Below, piece after piece: positions 9,025 to 17,447 of a DNA stretch of 64,000 nucleotides. The notes below the pieces were generated by a model. That model was not told the DNA's origin and did no database searches. It saw nothing but the letters and a program-made list of their open reading frames with translations. The translations under genes and the position numbers were made by a program. The stretch comes from Streptomyces alboniger. GTDB taxonomy: Bacteria; Actinomycetota; Actinomycetes; Streptomycetales; Streptomycetaceae. The DNA lies in contig NZ_CP023695.1 of assembly GCF_008704395.1 (NCBI RefSeq), positions 4,340,001-4,404,000 of the forward strand, in the 5' to 3' direction. How positions within the stretch are numbered: position 1 is the first letter of the stretch; each line of letters opens with the position of its first letter.

Positions 9025-9494
9025 CCGAACTGGCCGGGGGTGTAGTCGCCCGCGGGCTGCTGGGTGATGACGTTCATGCGGTTCAGGGCGTTGATGAGGG
9101 AGATGAGCGCCACCAGGGCGGCGAGCTGGTCCTCGTCGTAGTGCTTGGCGGCGTCCGCCCAGGCCTCGTCGGTGACGCCGCCCGCCGCGTCGGCGATGCG
9201 GGTGCTCTGCTCCGCCAGCTCCAGGGCGGCGCGCTCGGCGGGGGTGTAGACCGTGGCCTCCCGCCAGGCCGCGACGAGGTTGATACGGACCGCGCTCTCC
9301 CCTGCCTCGGCGGCCTCCTTGGTGTGCATGTCCACGCAGAAGCCGCAGCCGTTGATCTGGCTGGTGCGGAGGAGCACCAGTTCCCGCGTCGTGGCGGACA
9401 GCGACGATTCCTTGATCACCTTCCCCGCCGCGGCGAGATGCTTCACGGCCTTGACCGCGACCGGATTGGTGTGGATGTCGAGACGGGTTTCCAT
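9021..9494 (-). CDS. AhpD-like carboxymuconolactone decarboxylase-family protein
   Basis: A protein of 157 residues. It carries the AhpD core E-x4-R-x-S-x2-NGCGFC-x3-H: E38, R43, S45, the CxxC pair C50/C53, and H57. These are the residues that give alkylhydroperoxidase or thiol-peroxidase-like activity in the family. It is preceded by AAGGAGATCGCC and an ATG at 9494. It is the first gene of a two-gene operon with yceI and is divergent from an ECF41 sigma gene. ECF41 sigma factors are known to control adjacent genes of exactly this family (carboxymuconolactone decarboxylase, oxidoreductase or epimerase), so this is the expected target. Confidence 0.92.
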   Translation of the reverse strand: METRLDIHTNPVAVKAVKHLAAAGKVIKESSLSATTRELVLLRTSQINGCGFCVDMHTKEAAEAGESAVRINLVAAWREATVYTPAERAALELAEQSTRIADAAGGVTDEAWADAAKHYDEDQLAALVALISLINALNRMNVITQQPAGDYTPGQFG

Positions 9495-9548
9495 GGCGAT
9501 CTCCTTGGTGGGCGCGGCGGTCGTCCGCCGCGTTCGAGTGCGTCCCAG

Positions 9549-9626
9549 CAGTACGACGAGGCAGCGCGCCGGAATGTGAGGTGGCGCGGCCCACGTCACA
9601 TTCCGGAGGACCGGTCCGTCGTACTG
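9549..9626. promoter_or_regulatory. Symmetric divergent ECF41-type promoters
   Basis: Two nested inverted repeats share one centre. The outer arms CAGTACGACG (9549-9558) and CGTCGTACTG (9617-9626) surround inner arms CCGGAATGTGA (9569-9579) and TCACATTCCGG (9596-9606). Each half reads outward as TCACATTCCGG, 10 bp, CGTCGTACTG. That fits the published ECF41 -35 (TGTCACA-like) and -10 (CGTC) elements at about 16-bp spacing. One half drives the sigma gene and the other the AhpD-like/YceI operon. Confidence 0.8.
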
Positions 9627-9674
9627 GTGAGCCAGTGAGTGAGCGCCAGACGCGCCCGAGGGAGCAGCTACACC

Positions 9675-10664
9675 ATGAGGACCCAGCCAGAGCCGACCGA
9701 TCCGACCGATCCGACCGAGCCGACCGAGCCGGCCGACCCGGCTGCGCCGACCGATCCGACCGACCCGGGCCTGAGCGCCGTCACGAGCGAGCGGCGGCAG
9801 CTGATCAATCTCGCGTACCGGCTCCTCGGCTCCCTCGCGGACGCCGAGGACGTCGTACAGGAGACGTACGCCCGTTGGTACGCGATGTCCCCGGAGCGGC
9901 GCGCGGCCATCGAGTCCCCCGGCGGCTGGCTGACGCGGGTCGCCAGTCGCGTCTGCCTCGATCTGCTGGGCTCGGCGCGGGCGCGGCGGGAGAGTTACGT
10001 GGGCGAGTGGATACCGGAACCGGTGCCCGACCACACGGAATGGGCCGACGGGCGTGGCGGCGGCGCGACGGCCGACCCGGCCGACCGGGTCACGCTCGAC
10101 GAGTCGGTCAACATGGCGTTCCTCGTCGTACTGGAGTCGATGACCCCGGCCGAGCGCGTCGCGTTCATCCTGCACGACGTCTTCCGTTACTCCTTCGCCG
10201 AAGTCGCGGAGATCGTCGGCCGGAGTCAGGGGGCGTGCCGTCAGCTGGCCTCGTCGGCGCGGCGCCGCGTCCGCGCGTCGCACGACGCCGTGGCCCCGAC
10301 TCCGGCGGCTAGGCGCGCACGCCTCGTGCGGGACTTCAAGCAGGCGTGGGAGGCGAAGGACATCGAAGCCCTCATCGGGCTTCTCGACCCCGACGCCCTG
10401 GGGCTCGCCGACGGCGGAGGCCTGGTCAGCGCGGCGCCGCCCACGGGAGGCAGCGAGAGCATCGCGCGCGTCCTGGTCGCCCTCACCGGCGCGGCGAGCG
10501 ATCTGGCGATCCTGGAGCGGACGGTCAACGGCCAGCCCGGCCTGGTGGTCCAGCAGGGCGGCGCCACCATGGCGGTGATCGCGTTCGACTTCGCGGGAGA
10601 CCGGATCAAGGGCTTCTGGGCGGTACGGAATCCCGAGAAGTTGCAGCCTTGGGGGGTGTGCTGA
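9675..10664 (+). CDS. ECF41-family RNA polymerase sigma factor (SigJ type)
   Basis: A protein of 329 residues. Sigma region 2 (RLLGSLADAEDVVQETYARW) and region 4 (MTPAERVAFILHDVF, then FAEVAEIVGRSQGACRQLASSARRRV) are followed by a SnoaL-like C-terminal domain. Three ECF41 signatures are present: WIPEP (112-116) between the regions, DGGG (246-249), and NPEKL (319-323). In ECF41 proteins the C-terminal extension acts as a fused modulator instead of a separate anti-sigma factor. The N-terminus has an unusual Pro/Thr/Asp repeat (residues 6-31) from a 9-bp DNA repeat. The start follows GAGGGAG. It most likely activates its own promoter and the divergent operon. Confidence 0.95.
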   Translation: MRTQPEPTDPTDPTEPTEPADPAAPTDPTDPGLSAVTSERRQLINLAYRLLGSLADAEDVVQETYARWYAMSPERRAAIESPGGWLTRVASRVCLDLLGSARARRESYVGEWIPEPVPDHTEWADGRGGGATADPADRVTLDESVNMAFLVVLESMTPAERVAFILHDVFRYSFAEVAEIVGRSQGACRQLASSARRRVRASHDAVAPTPAARRARLVRDFKQAWEAKDIEALIGLLDPDALGLADGGGLVSAAPPTGGSESIARVLVALTGAASDLAILERTVNGQPGLVVQQGGATMAVIAFDFAGDRIKGFWAVRNPEKLQPWGVC

Positions 10665-10726
10665 GGCCACCCGTGGCGCGCCGGGCGCAAGAGGAGACCG
10701 GGGCACGGGAGGAGCCGGGCAGGACA

Positions 10727-10763
10727 AGAGCCCCGGTCGGTCACCTCCGCCGACCGAGGCTCT
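10727..10763 (+). terminator. Hairpin terminator after the sigma gene
   Basis: AGAGCCCCGGTCGG (10727-10740) pairs with CCGACCGAGGCTCT (10750-10763), with a small internal mismatch and a 9-nt loop. Pyrimidine-rich CTCTCTG follows. It lies about 60 bp after the sigma stop and 170 bp before the SARP start. Confidence 0.65.
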
Positions 10764-10933
10764 CTCTCTGCCCCCGGACCCGACCGCGGCGGCGACACTC
10801 CCCCGAGCTACGCGCGTTGCGCGAGTACCGGCGGGTCAGGTCCGATGTAGTGATCACATCAGATCCCGCCAACAGATCGCTAACATATGGCCAACGGTCG
10901 GCTGATAAGCGACGTTCGGTACGGGGAGACGGC

Positions 10934-12325
10934 GTGAGTGAGCGGGGCGAACTGCGGGCCGGGCAGGGAGGCGGACCGTGGCGCGGGCAGGAGTGCGGGG
11001 CGGGGCCTGGACCGAGGCCCGGTGCGTCGGACGGGCTGCGGTTCGGGCTGCTCGGGGCGCCTGTTCTGTACGACGCCACGGGCGAGCCGCGCCCGGTGCG
11101 CAGCGCCAAGGGGCGTGCGCTACTGGCCGCGTTGCTCCTGGAGCCGGACAGGGCCGTCCCGCTCGACGCCCTCAAGGACGCGCTGTGGGGAGGCTCCCCG
11201 CCCGCCTCGGCGCGGGCCTCCCTCCAGAACCACGTGACGCGGCTGCGGCGCCTCCTCGACGACCCGGAGCGGCTGCACGCGGTGCCGCCGGGGTACCGAC
11301 TGCGGGTCGGCGAGGGCGAGTTGGACGTCCGCGTCTTCGAACGCCGGGTCGCGCGGGCGCGGGCCGCGCACGCCGAGCGGGACTGGACGCGGGTCGTCGA
11401 CTCCGCCTCGGACGCGCTCGCGCTGTGGCGCGGGAGGCCGCTCAGCGGCCTGCCGGACCCGTTGGCGGACCACTTCCTCGTACCGCGCCTGGAGGAGGCG
11501 CGGCTGCTCGCCCTCGAATGGCGCTACGACGCCGAACTGGAACTCGGCACCGGTCTCGCCGCGCTCGCCCCCGAACTGGCGGCGCTGGTGGCCGAACACC
11601 CGCTCCGCGAGACCTTCCACCGCCAGCTGATGCTCGTCCTGCACCGCACGGGCCGTCAGGCGGAGGCACTGGCAGCCCACCGCGAGCTGCGCCGCAGGCT
11701 GGTGGAGGAGCTGGGGGTGGAGCCCGGGGCGGCTGTACGGGACGCGCATCAGGAGGTGTTGCGGGGGCGTCGCGAGGGAGCGGGTGGTTCTCGGGGTGCG
11801 GGGCCGTCAAAGGGGCGCTCCGAGGGACTGCGCCTCGAGGGACGGCGCTCCGAGGGACGGTGCTTTGAGGGACGGCGCTCCGAGGGACGGCGATCCGTAG
11901 ATCGGTCCGTAGACCGGTCCGTGGATCTCGTACGCCGGTCCGCGCACCGCAACATCGGCTACGCCCACCTCACCCTCGGCGAACCGGCCGCCGCCCTCGC
12001 GCACTTCGAGGAGAGCCTGCGCGGCCACGGCGAGTACGAGGACTGGCACGGCGAGTCCCAGGCCCGTCTCGGCCTGGTCCGCGCCCTGCGGGGCCTGACC
12101 CGGGTGCAGGACGCGACGCGTGAGTGCGCCGCGCTGCTGGACCGCGCCGAACACCGAGGTGACGCCCGTATGACGGGCCTGGCCCGCCACCAGCGGGGAC
12201 TCCTCCTCCGGGCGGAGGGGCGCGACGAAGAGGCGTACGAGCAGTGGCGGTCGGCGCTGGCGGCCCTCGACGGCACGGACAGCGAGGTGACCGACGAGCT
12301 GAGGACCCTGCTTACGGCGGACTGA
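10934..12325 (+). CDS. SARP/AfsR-like regulator with repeat linker in place of NB-ARC
   Basis: A protein of 463 residues from GTG 10934. Residues about 37-125 form the OmpR-like winged helix of SARPs (RFGLLGAPVLYD, ALLLEPDRAVPLDALKDALW, HVTRLRRLL). Residues about 130-280 form the BTAD helical domain, ending EELGVEPGAAVRDAHQEVL. AfsR relatives then carry an NB-ARC ATPase. Here there is only a charged linker, GRRSEGR and SVDRSVDR (residues about 290-333), encoded by exact 15-bp and 12-bp tandem repeats. A TPR-like C-terminus follows (AHRNIGYAHLTLGEPAAALAHFEESL onward). I find no Walker motifs. It likely activates transcription without ATP control. Its targets are not apparent. Confidence 0.88.
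   Translation: MSERGELRAGQGGGPWRGQECGAGPGPRPGASDGLRFGLLGAPVLYDATGEPRPVRSAKGRALLAALLLEPDRAVPLDALKDALWGGSPPASARASLQNHVTRLRRLLDDPERLHAVPPGYRLRVGEGELDVRVFERRVARARAAHAERDWTRVVDSASDALALWRGRPLSGLPDPLADHFLVPRLEEARLLALEWRYDAELELGTGLAALAPELAALVAEHPLRETFHRQLMLVLHRTGRQAEALAAHRELRRRLVEELGVEPGAAVRDAHQEVLRGRREGAGGSRGAGPSKGRSEGLRLEGRRSEGRCFEGRRSEGRRSVDRSVDRSVDLVRRSAHRNIGYAHLTLGEPAAALAHFEESLRGHGEYEDWHGESQARLGLVRALRGLTRVQDATRECAALLDRAEHRGDARMTGLARHQRGLLLRAEGRDEEAYEQWRSALAALDGTDSEVTDELRTLLTAD
11821..11931 (+). repeat. In-frame 15-bp x5 and 12-bp x3 tandem repeats in the SARP gene
   Basis: Five consecutive 15-bp units of CGAGGGACGGCGCTC type occupy 11821-11895. Three 12-bp units of CGTAGATCGGTC type follow at 11896-11931. 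All are multiples of three, so the frame is kept. They encode the EGRRS and VDRS runs that join the BTAD and TPR parts. Confidence 0.92.
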
Positions 12326-12352
12326 GCACTCCGCTCACCTCGCTCACTCCAC

Positions 12353-14062
12353 TCACTTCGCGTCGGCGTAGCACTCCACGACGGCCGTCGTGAAGGGAAA
12401 GCGGACCGGCGTGTCCCCGAAAGCGATCCGGCCCGCGAGGTCCCCCGCCTCGCGCACCGCGCGGGCGACCGCGTCCGCCTCCTCGGCGGGGCAGTGCACG
12501 ATGACCTCGTCATGCTGGAAGAAGACCAGCTCGGCCCGCATCCCGCCCGCGGCGATCGTCCGCCGCAAGGCGGCCAGCATCAGCAGCGCCCAGTCCGCCG
12601 CGCTGCCCTGCACCACGAAGTTGCGGGTGAACCGGCCGCGCGCCCGGGCGTTGGTCGACGCGTACCCGGGAGTGAACTCCCCCTCGGAAGAAGGGAGTCC
12701 GTCCGCGGCCGGCGGGCCCTCCTGGGGAATGCCTGCCTCGTCGTCCTCCCCGGCCCCGGCCGCCGGCGGGCTCGTCCGCCCCAGCCAGGTCCGTACGAGC
12801 CGTCCTTCCTCGCCCGCCTTCGCGGCCTCGTCCACATACGCGACGGCCAGCGGGAAGCGGCGGCGCAGCGCGGCCAGGTTCTTCAGGCCGTCGCCCGACG
12901 TCTGTCCGTACACGGCGCCGAGCAGCGCGAGCTTCGCGTGCTCGCGGTCGCCGGAGAACGCGCGGTCCGACAGCCGCGTGTACAGATCCTCCTCGCTGCC
13001 CGCCACCTCCATCAGGCCCCGGTCCCGGGAGATCGCCGCCAGCACCCTCGGCTCCATCTGGTCGGCGTCGGCCACGACGAGCCGCCAGCCGGGGTCGGCG
13101 ACCACGGCCCTGCGGATCACCTTCGGGATCTGGAGCGCCCCGCCGCCGTTCGTCGTCCAGCGGCCGCTGACCGTGCCGCCGGGCGTGTACTCGGGCCGGA
13201 AGCGGCCGTCCCGCACCCAGTCCTGGAGCCAGCTCCAGCCGTGCGCGGTCCAGATCCGGTACAGCTTCTTGTACTCGATCAGGGGCCGCACCGCCGGATG
13301 GTCGATCTCCTCCAGCTCCCAGCGACGCGTCGACTTCACCCTGATGCCGGCCTGCGCGAACGCCTTCACCACGTCGGCGGCCAGATCCGGGCGGACGCGA
13401 CGGCCGAACGCGGCGGACACCTCGTCCGCCAGCTCGGCGAGGCGGCGGGGCTCACCGCCGCCCGCGTACCGCTCGCCGAGCAGTTCGGTCAGGAGCGCGC
13501 GGTGCACGTCGGCGCGCCAGGGCAGGCCCGAGGCGTTCATCTCCGCGGCCACCAGCATGCCCGCCGACTCGGACGCGGTGAGCAGGCGCATGCGGCCGGG
13601 GTGGGCGGCGGCGTCGTGTCTTCGCTGCTGGTGCGCGTACACCTCGACGAGTTCTTCCAGGGTGACGGGGGTGCCACCCGGGCGGGGCTCGAAGAGGGAG
13701 TCCTGGGAGCCGGGCTCTGCGGCGCGGGGCGGGGGATCGGGGGGTACGGGGCCGTTGCGCAGGCGGGCCAGGGCGGCGGCCGCCGAGCGGGGCTCGCCGA
13801 GGCGGCCCTCGTGGCCGAGGAGCAGCAGCTCGGCGGCCTCGATGTCGTAGCACCGCTCGACGCGGGCGCCCGCGTCGAGCAGACGGGGGTACAGCGCGGG
13901 GGTGGACCGCCACACCCATCGTCCGACGTCACTCCGCTTCCGCACGGCCTCGGCGAGGTCGGCCTCCCGGACGACGGGCCCCGCGGGCAGGCCGTCGCCG
14001 CCGAGGGGGACGAGGTCCGCGCCCCCGCCCTCGACTGCGGCGATGGCCCAGCGGTCGGTCAT
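12353..14062 (-). CDS. Small family-A DNA polymerase (PolA-like, exonuclease part degenerate)
   Basis: A protein of 569 residues, much shorter than housekeeping Pol I (about 900). The polymerase half is recognisable. Motif A is DADQMEPR (D332-R339, usually DYSQIELR), motif B is REHAKLALLGAVYG (R373, K377, Y385), and motif C is QHDEVIV (H517-E519). The N-terminal half has the size of a 3'-5' exonuclease domain, but I cannot find a DEDD set, and there is no 5' nuclease. An acidic Pro/Gly-rich insertion sits at about 430-465. Streptomycetes carry such a second PolA-like enzyme beside the main one. Translesion or accessory repair is a guess. The start is the ATG at 14062. Confidence 0.85.
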   Translation of the reverse strand: MTDRWAIAAVEGGGADLVPLGGDGLPAGPVVREADLAEAVRKRSDVGRWVWRSTPALYPRLLDAGARVERCYDIEAAELLLLGHEGRLGEPRSAAAALARLRNGPVPPDPPPRAAEPGSQDSLFEPRPGGTPVTLEELVEVYAHQQRRHDAAAHPGRMRLLTASESAGMLVAAEMNASGLPWRADVHRALLTELLGERYAGGGEPRRLAELADEVSAAFGRRVRPDLAADVVKAFAQAGIRVKSTRRWELEEIDHPAVRPLIEYKKLYRIWTAHGWSWLQDWVRDGRFRPEYTPGGTVSGRWTTNGGGALQIPKVIRRAVVADPGWRLVVADADQMEPRVLAAISRDRGLMEVAGSEEDLYTRLSDRAFSGDREHAKLALLGAVYGQTSGDGLKNLAALRRRFPLAVAYVDEAAKAGEEGRLVRTWLGRTSPPAAGAGEDDEAGIPQEGPPAADGLPSSEGEFTPGYASTNARARGRFTRNFVVQGSAADWALLMLAALRRTIAAGGMRAELVFFQHDEVIVHCPAEEADAVARAVREAGDLAGRIAFGDTPVRFPFTTAVVECYADAK

Positions 14063-14284
14063 GAGGGGAGTGTGGCATCGGGGTCTGACATCGGCTGGCG
14101 GGGCGCCTTGGGCGGGGGCTCGCCTCGGCCCCGGTTGCGGGAATCCGGGTACGCGGGCGGTACCGCGCTCCCCCTCCCGGGGTGCCTCCTTCCGTGCGCC
14201 CCCCGGTCCGGGCGCCCCGCTCCGGGCGCCCCTAGCGGACGCTCCCGGCGTGCGCGGGCCGACGGGCGCTGGGAGGCTCGGGCC

Positions 14285-15127
14285 ATGCGAGTGGCGCTGG
14301 CTCAGACCGACTGCGCCCTGGGCGAGGTCGGGCAGAACCTGGAGACCGCGCGGGACCAGGTGGACCAGGCCGCGGCCCAGGGCGCCGACCTCGTCGTGTT
14401 CCCCGAACTGAGCCTGCACGGCTACCACCTGGGCGGACTCGAACGGGATACGTCCATCACCACCGACGACCCCCGGCTCCTCGCCCTGGCGGGACCCGGC
14501 GGCCCGGACGTCCTGGTCGGCCTGCACGAGCACACCGGCCTGCGGGCCTACAACACCTCCGCGTACTACGCGCGGGGCCGGCTCCTGCACGCGCACCGGA
14601 AGCTGTACCTCCCCAACTACCTGGCCTGGGAGGAGCGCAAGCACGTCAGCCCCGGCCAGCACCTGCGCGCGTACGACCTGCCCGACGGGCACGGCCGGGC
14701 CGCCACGCTCGTGTGCAACGACGCCTGGCAGCCCGTGCTGCCGTGGCTTGCCGTGCAGGACGGCGCCGAGGTCATCGTCGTACCGACGAACAGCGCGGCC
14801 AGCCTGGACCCCGAGGCCATGGACACGGGCCTCTACTGGGACACGCTGCTCTCCTACACCGCCCGCATGCTGCAATGCTGGGTCGTCTTCGTGAACCGGG
14901 TCGGCAACGAGAACGGGGCCTCCTTCTGGGGCGGCTCCCGCGTCGTCGACCCGCGCGGCACGGTGGTGGCGCAGGCGCCGAAGTGGGAGGCGGCGCTGAT
15001 GACGGTCGACATCGACGTCCACGAGGCGCGGCGGCAGCGGAGGGCTGTGCCGCTGGTCGCCGAGGCGCGGCTCGGCCTGGTCGACCGCGAGGTGCGCCGC
15101 CTGATCGACGAGGGCGGCGACAGCTGA
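14285..15127 (+). CDS. Carbon-nitrogen (nitrilase superfamily) hydrolase
   Basis: A protein of 280 residues with the Glu-Lys-Cys triad of the superfamily: E41 in VFPELSLHGY, K106 in HRKLYLPN and C144 in LVCNDAW. The alpha-beta-beta-alpha pattern is complete. C-NDAW and the overall pattern resemble aliphatic amidases or N-carbamoyl hydrolases more than true nitrilases, but the substrate cannot be fixed. No signal peptide. It is divergent from the PolA-like gene (222-bp gap) and convergent with the ABC permease gene. Confidence 0.88.
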   Translation: MRVALAQTDCALGEVGQNLETARDQVDQAAAQGADLVVFPELSLHGYHLGGLERDTSITTDDPRLLALAGPGGPDVLVGLHEHTGLRAYNTSAYYARGRLLHAHRKLYLPNYLAWEERKHVSPGQHLRAYDLPDGHGRAATLVCNDAWQPVLPWLAVQDGAEVIVVPTNSAASLDPEAMDTGLYWDTLLSYTARMLQCWVVFVNRVGNENGASFWGGSRVVDPRGTVVAQAPKWEAALMTVDIDVHEARRQRRAVPLVAEARLGLVDREVRRLIDEGGDS

Positions 15128-15191
15128 TCCCCGCGCCTTTCGGCGGCCTCTCCTGCGTTTCCCCCGGCAGCTTCTCCTCCGTTTCCCGGCG

Positions 15192-17447
15192 CTATCCCCT
15201 ACCGCGCCGCCCCGCCCCGGCCCCCGCGACGGCGACCCCCACCCCCACCGCCCCGCAAACTCCCACCGCCACCCCCACCACGTCCCACGGCACCACCACC
15301 CCCACCGGTACCGACAGCCGCGCCAGCCCCGCGCACAGAGCGTCGAGGTTGACCGCCGTCACCGCGAGGCCGAGAAGCGTGCCCGCCACCACCGCCGCCA
15401 GCGCCTCCCCGGCCACCACCACCCGCACCTGGCTCCGCGTCGCCCCCGCCATCCGCAGCGACCGCAGCTCGGCCCCCCGCACGGACGTGGCCATCAGCAG
15501 GGTGCTCGCGAGGGAGATCCCCGTGTAGACGAGGGAGATGCCGAGCAGCATCAGCAGCCCGAGCCGCGTCTGTTCCTTGGTCCGGGGGTGCGTCGCGGCC
15601 AGCCACTCCTCGGCGGACCGCACCTCGCCCCCGCTCACCGCGGCGAGCGCGGCGGCGGCCCTGCCCGGATCGGCCCCCGCCTTCAACCGCACGTCGACCC
15701 GATCCACAGGCACAGGGACAGCCGCACGCCCAGAGTCGGCCGCAGCCCCCGGCGTCGCAGGCCCGCCGCCCCCCACCGACGCGTTGGCCGACGTGACGTA
15801 CGCCCCGTTGTCCCCGCTCCCGCGCGCCAGCACCGCGGCGATCCGCAGCCGCGCCCGCCGCCCGTCGCCCAGCCAGACGTCGACGCGTTCGCCGACCCGC
15901 CGCCGCTCCCACTCCTCGTTGACGACGATCGAACGGTCGTCCAGGTCGCGTACGTCGCCCGCGACGACCGGCAGCCGGGACGTCGCCGCCAGCGCGGCGG
16001 GGTCGCGCACCGCGCGTGCCTCGGACCGGACGAGCGCGCTGCCCCCCTCGCGTACGAAGACGGCGGTGGACGCGGAGGCGGAGACGGCCACGGCCCCCGG
16101 GACCGCTCGTCGCGGCGGCGGCTTCAAACCGGCGCCCGTCACCACGAGTTGGGAGAGGGTGCGCTCCCGCGCCTCCGCGGCCTTGGCCCCGCTCACGGTC
16201 TGCGCCGCCCCCATCAGGCTGCCCGCGAGGGCGACGGTCACGAGGACGGGGGCCGCGACGGCGGCGGTGCGGCGCACGGAGGCGGTGGCGTTCTCGCGGA
16301 CGAGGAGGCCGACCGCGCCGGGCAGCCGGAAGGCGCGGACGACGGGCCGTACGAGCAGCGGCGCGAGCGCGGCGGCCGCCGTGATCAGGAGCATCGGCTG
16401 GACCGTGTACGTCTTGCGCTTCATCAGCGAGGACGGGTCCGTGGCCAGGGTCCAGACGAGCAGCCCGAGCCCGCACGCGAGGAGCGCCCCGCCGGTGATC
16501 CGCCTGCTCCACGGCATGACGTCGCCGTCCACGGACGCGTCGCGCAACGCCTCGGCCGGGGTGACGCGCCCGGCCCGCCGGGAAGCGGTCCAGGCCCCGG
16601 CGAGGGCGACGAACAGGCCGGTCCAGAAGGCGAGTTGCAAGGGCCAGGAGAGCCATGCCCCGAGCGCCGCCGAGACTCCGTCGGCCGAGAACCAGCGCAC
16701 CGCCGGAACCCCGTCGACCACGAACCGGCGCGGCGCCACCCCGGCCTCCACCAGCACCTCGCCGAGCAGCGGCCCGCCCCACGCCCCGAGCACGCACCCG
16801 ACGGCCGACGCCGCGATGCCCACCGCCAGCGCCTCGCCCAGGAGTTGCCCGCGCACTTGTGCGGGCGTCGCGCCCGCCATCCGCAGCAGCCCGAACTCCC
16901 GCCGCCGCAGCGCCACGACGAAGGCGAACGTCGACGCCGTGACGAACACCGATACGAAGGCGGCCACCCCGCCCGCCGTGCCCAGGAAGGAGTTGACGGC
17001 CACCAGCGCCTCGGCGTCACGTGCCGTGCCGGGGTCGGCCCGGCGACGGTCGTCGCCGGTGAGGACGCGGGCCCGCCCGCCGACCACGTCGCGCACGTCC
17101 CGCGCGGGGGCGTCGACACCGACCGCGTCCCGTTTCCGGCCGTCCAGCCGTACGGGCCCGAGCCGCCGGAGCTCGCGCAGGAGTTCGGTATCCACAGGGT
17201 GTGGATGGGCGAGCGGCTTCGATACGTACGTGGTGTCCGGGCCGCGCTCGACCGGCACGGTCAGCCGGTCCTGCCCGAGGACGACGACGGGCGAGCCGGC
17301 GAACCGCACGGGCGGCCGTTCCGGCGCCGAGAGGCTCGCGTCGAGACCGAGGCCCATCGCCGCGGTGAGGCCGACGCCGAGGGCGACGGCGACGAAGGCG
17401 CCGAGGAGACTGCTCCAGCGGGCGCGCAGGGAGGCCAGAAAGATCAT
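15192..17447 (-). CDS. FtsX-type ABC transporter permease
   Basis: A protein of 751 residues. It starts with a signal-anchor helix (LLGAFVAVALGVGLTAAMGLGL) and has two FtsX permease blocks. The first holds LRRREFGLLRMAGATPAQVRGQLLGEA and the second the equivalent RGAELRSLRMAGATRSQVRVVVAGEA. Three or four helices flank each block. A MacB-like extracytoplasmic domain with a DRSIVVNEEW segment lies between them. This is the usual actinobacterial two-block exporter for lipophilic or peptide substrates. The start overlaps the stop of the ATPase gene (ATGA), so the two form one transporter. Confidence 0.9.
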   Translation of the reverse strand: MIFLASLRARWSSLLGAFVAVALGVGLTAAMGLGLDASLSAPERPPVRFAGSPVVVLGQDRLTVPVERGPDTTYVSKPLAHPHPVDTELLRELRRLGPVRLDGRKRDAVGVDAPARDVRDVVGGRARVLTGDDRRRADPGTARDAEALVAVNSFLGTAGGVAAFVSVFVTASTFAFVVALRRREFGLLRMAGATPAQVRGQLLGEALAVGIAASAVGCVLGAWGGPLLGEVLVEAGVAPRRFVVDGVPAVRWFSADGVSAALGAWLSWPLQLAFWTGLFVALAGAWTASRRAGRVTPAEALRDASVDGDVMPWSRRITGGALLACGLGLLVWTLATDPSSLMKRKTYTVQPMLLITAAAALAPLLVRPVVRAFRLPGAVGLLVRENATASVRRTAAVAAPVLVTVALAGSLMGAAQTVSGAKAAEARERTLSQLVVTGAGLKPPPRRAVPGAVAVSASASTAVFVREGGSALVRSEARAVRDPAALAATSRLPVVAGDVRDLDDRSIVVNEEWERRRVGERVDVWLGDGRRARLRIAAVLARGSGDNGAYVTSANASVGGGGPATPGAAADSGRAAVPVPVDRVDVRLKAGADPGRAAAALAAVSGGEVRSAEEWLAATHPRTKEQTRLGLLMLLGISLVYTGISLASTLLMATSVRGAELRSLRMAGATRSQVRVVVAGEALAAVVAGTLLGLAVTAVNLDALCAGLARLSVPVGVVVPWDVVGVAVGVCGAVGVGVAVAGAGAGRRGRG

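Noticed and set aside
12494..14282. Long plus-strand open frame opposite the PolA-like gene, joined in frame to the hydrolase
   Set aside because: The part before 14285 is the complement of the polymerase gene and has no domain likeness; the hydrolase start at 14285 is well supported.
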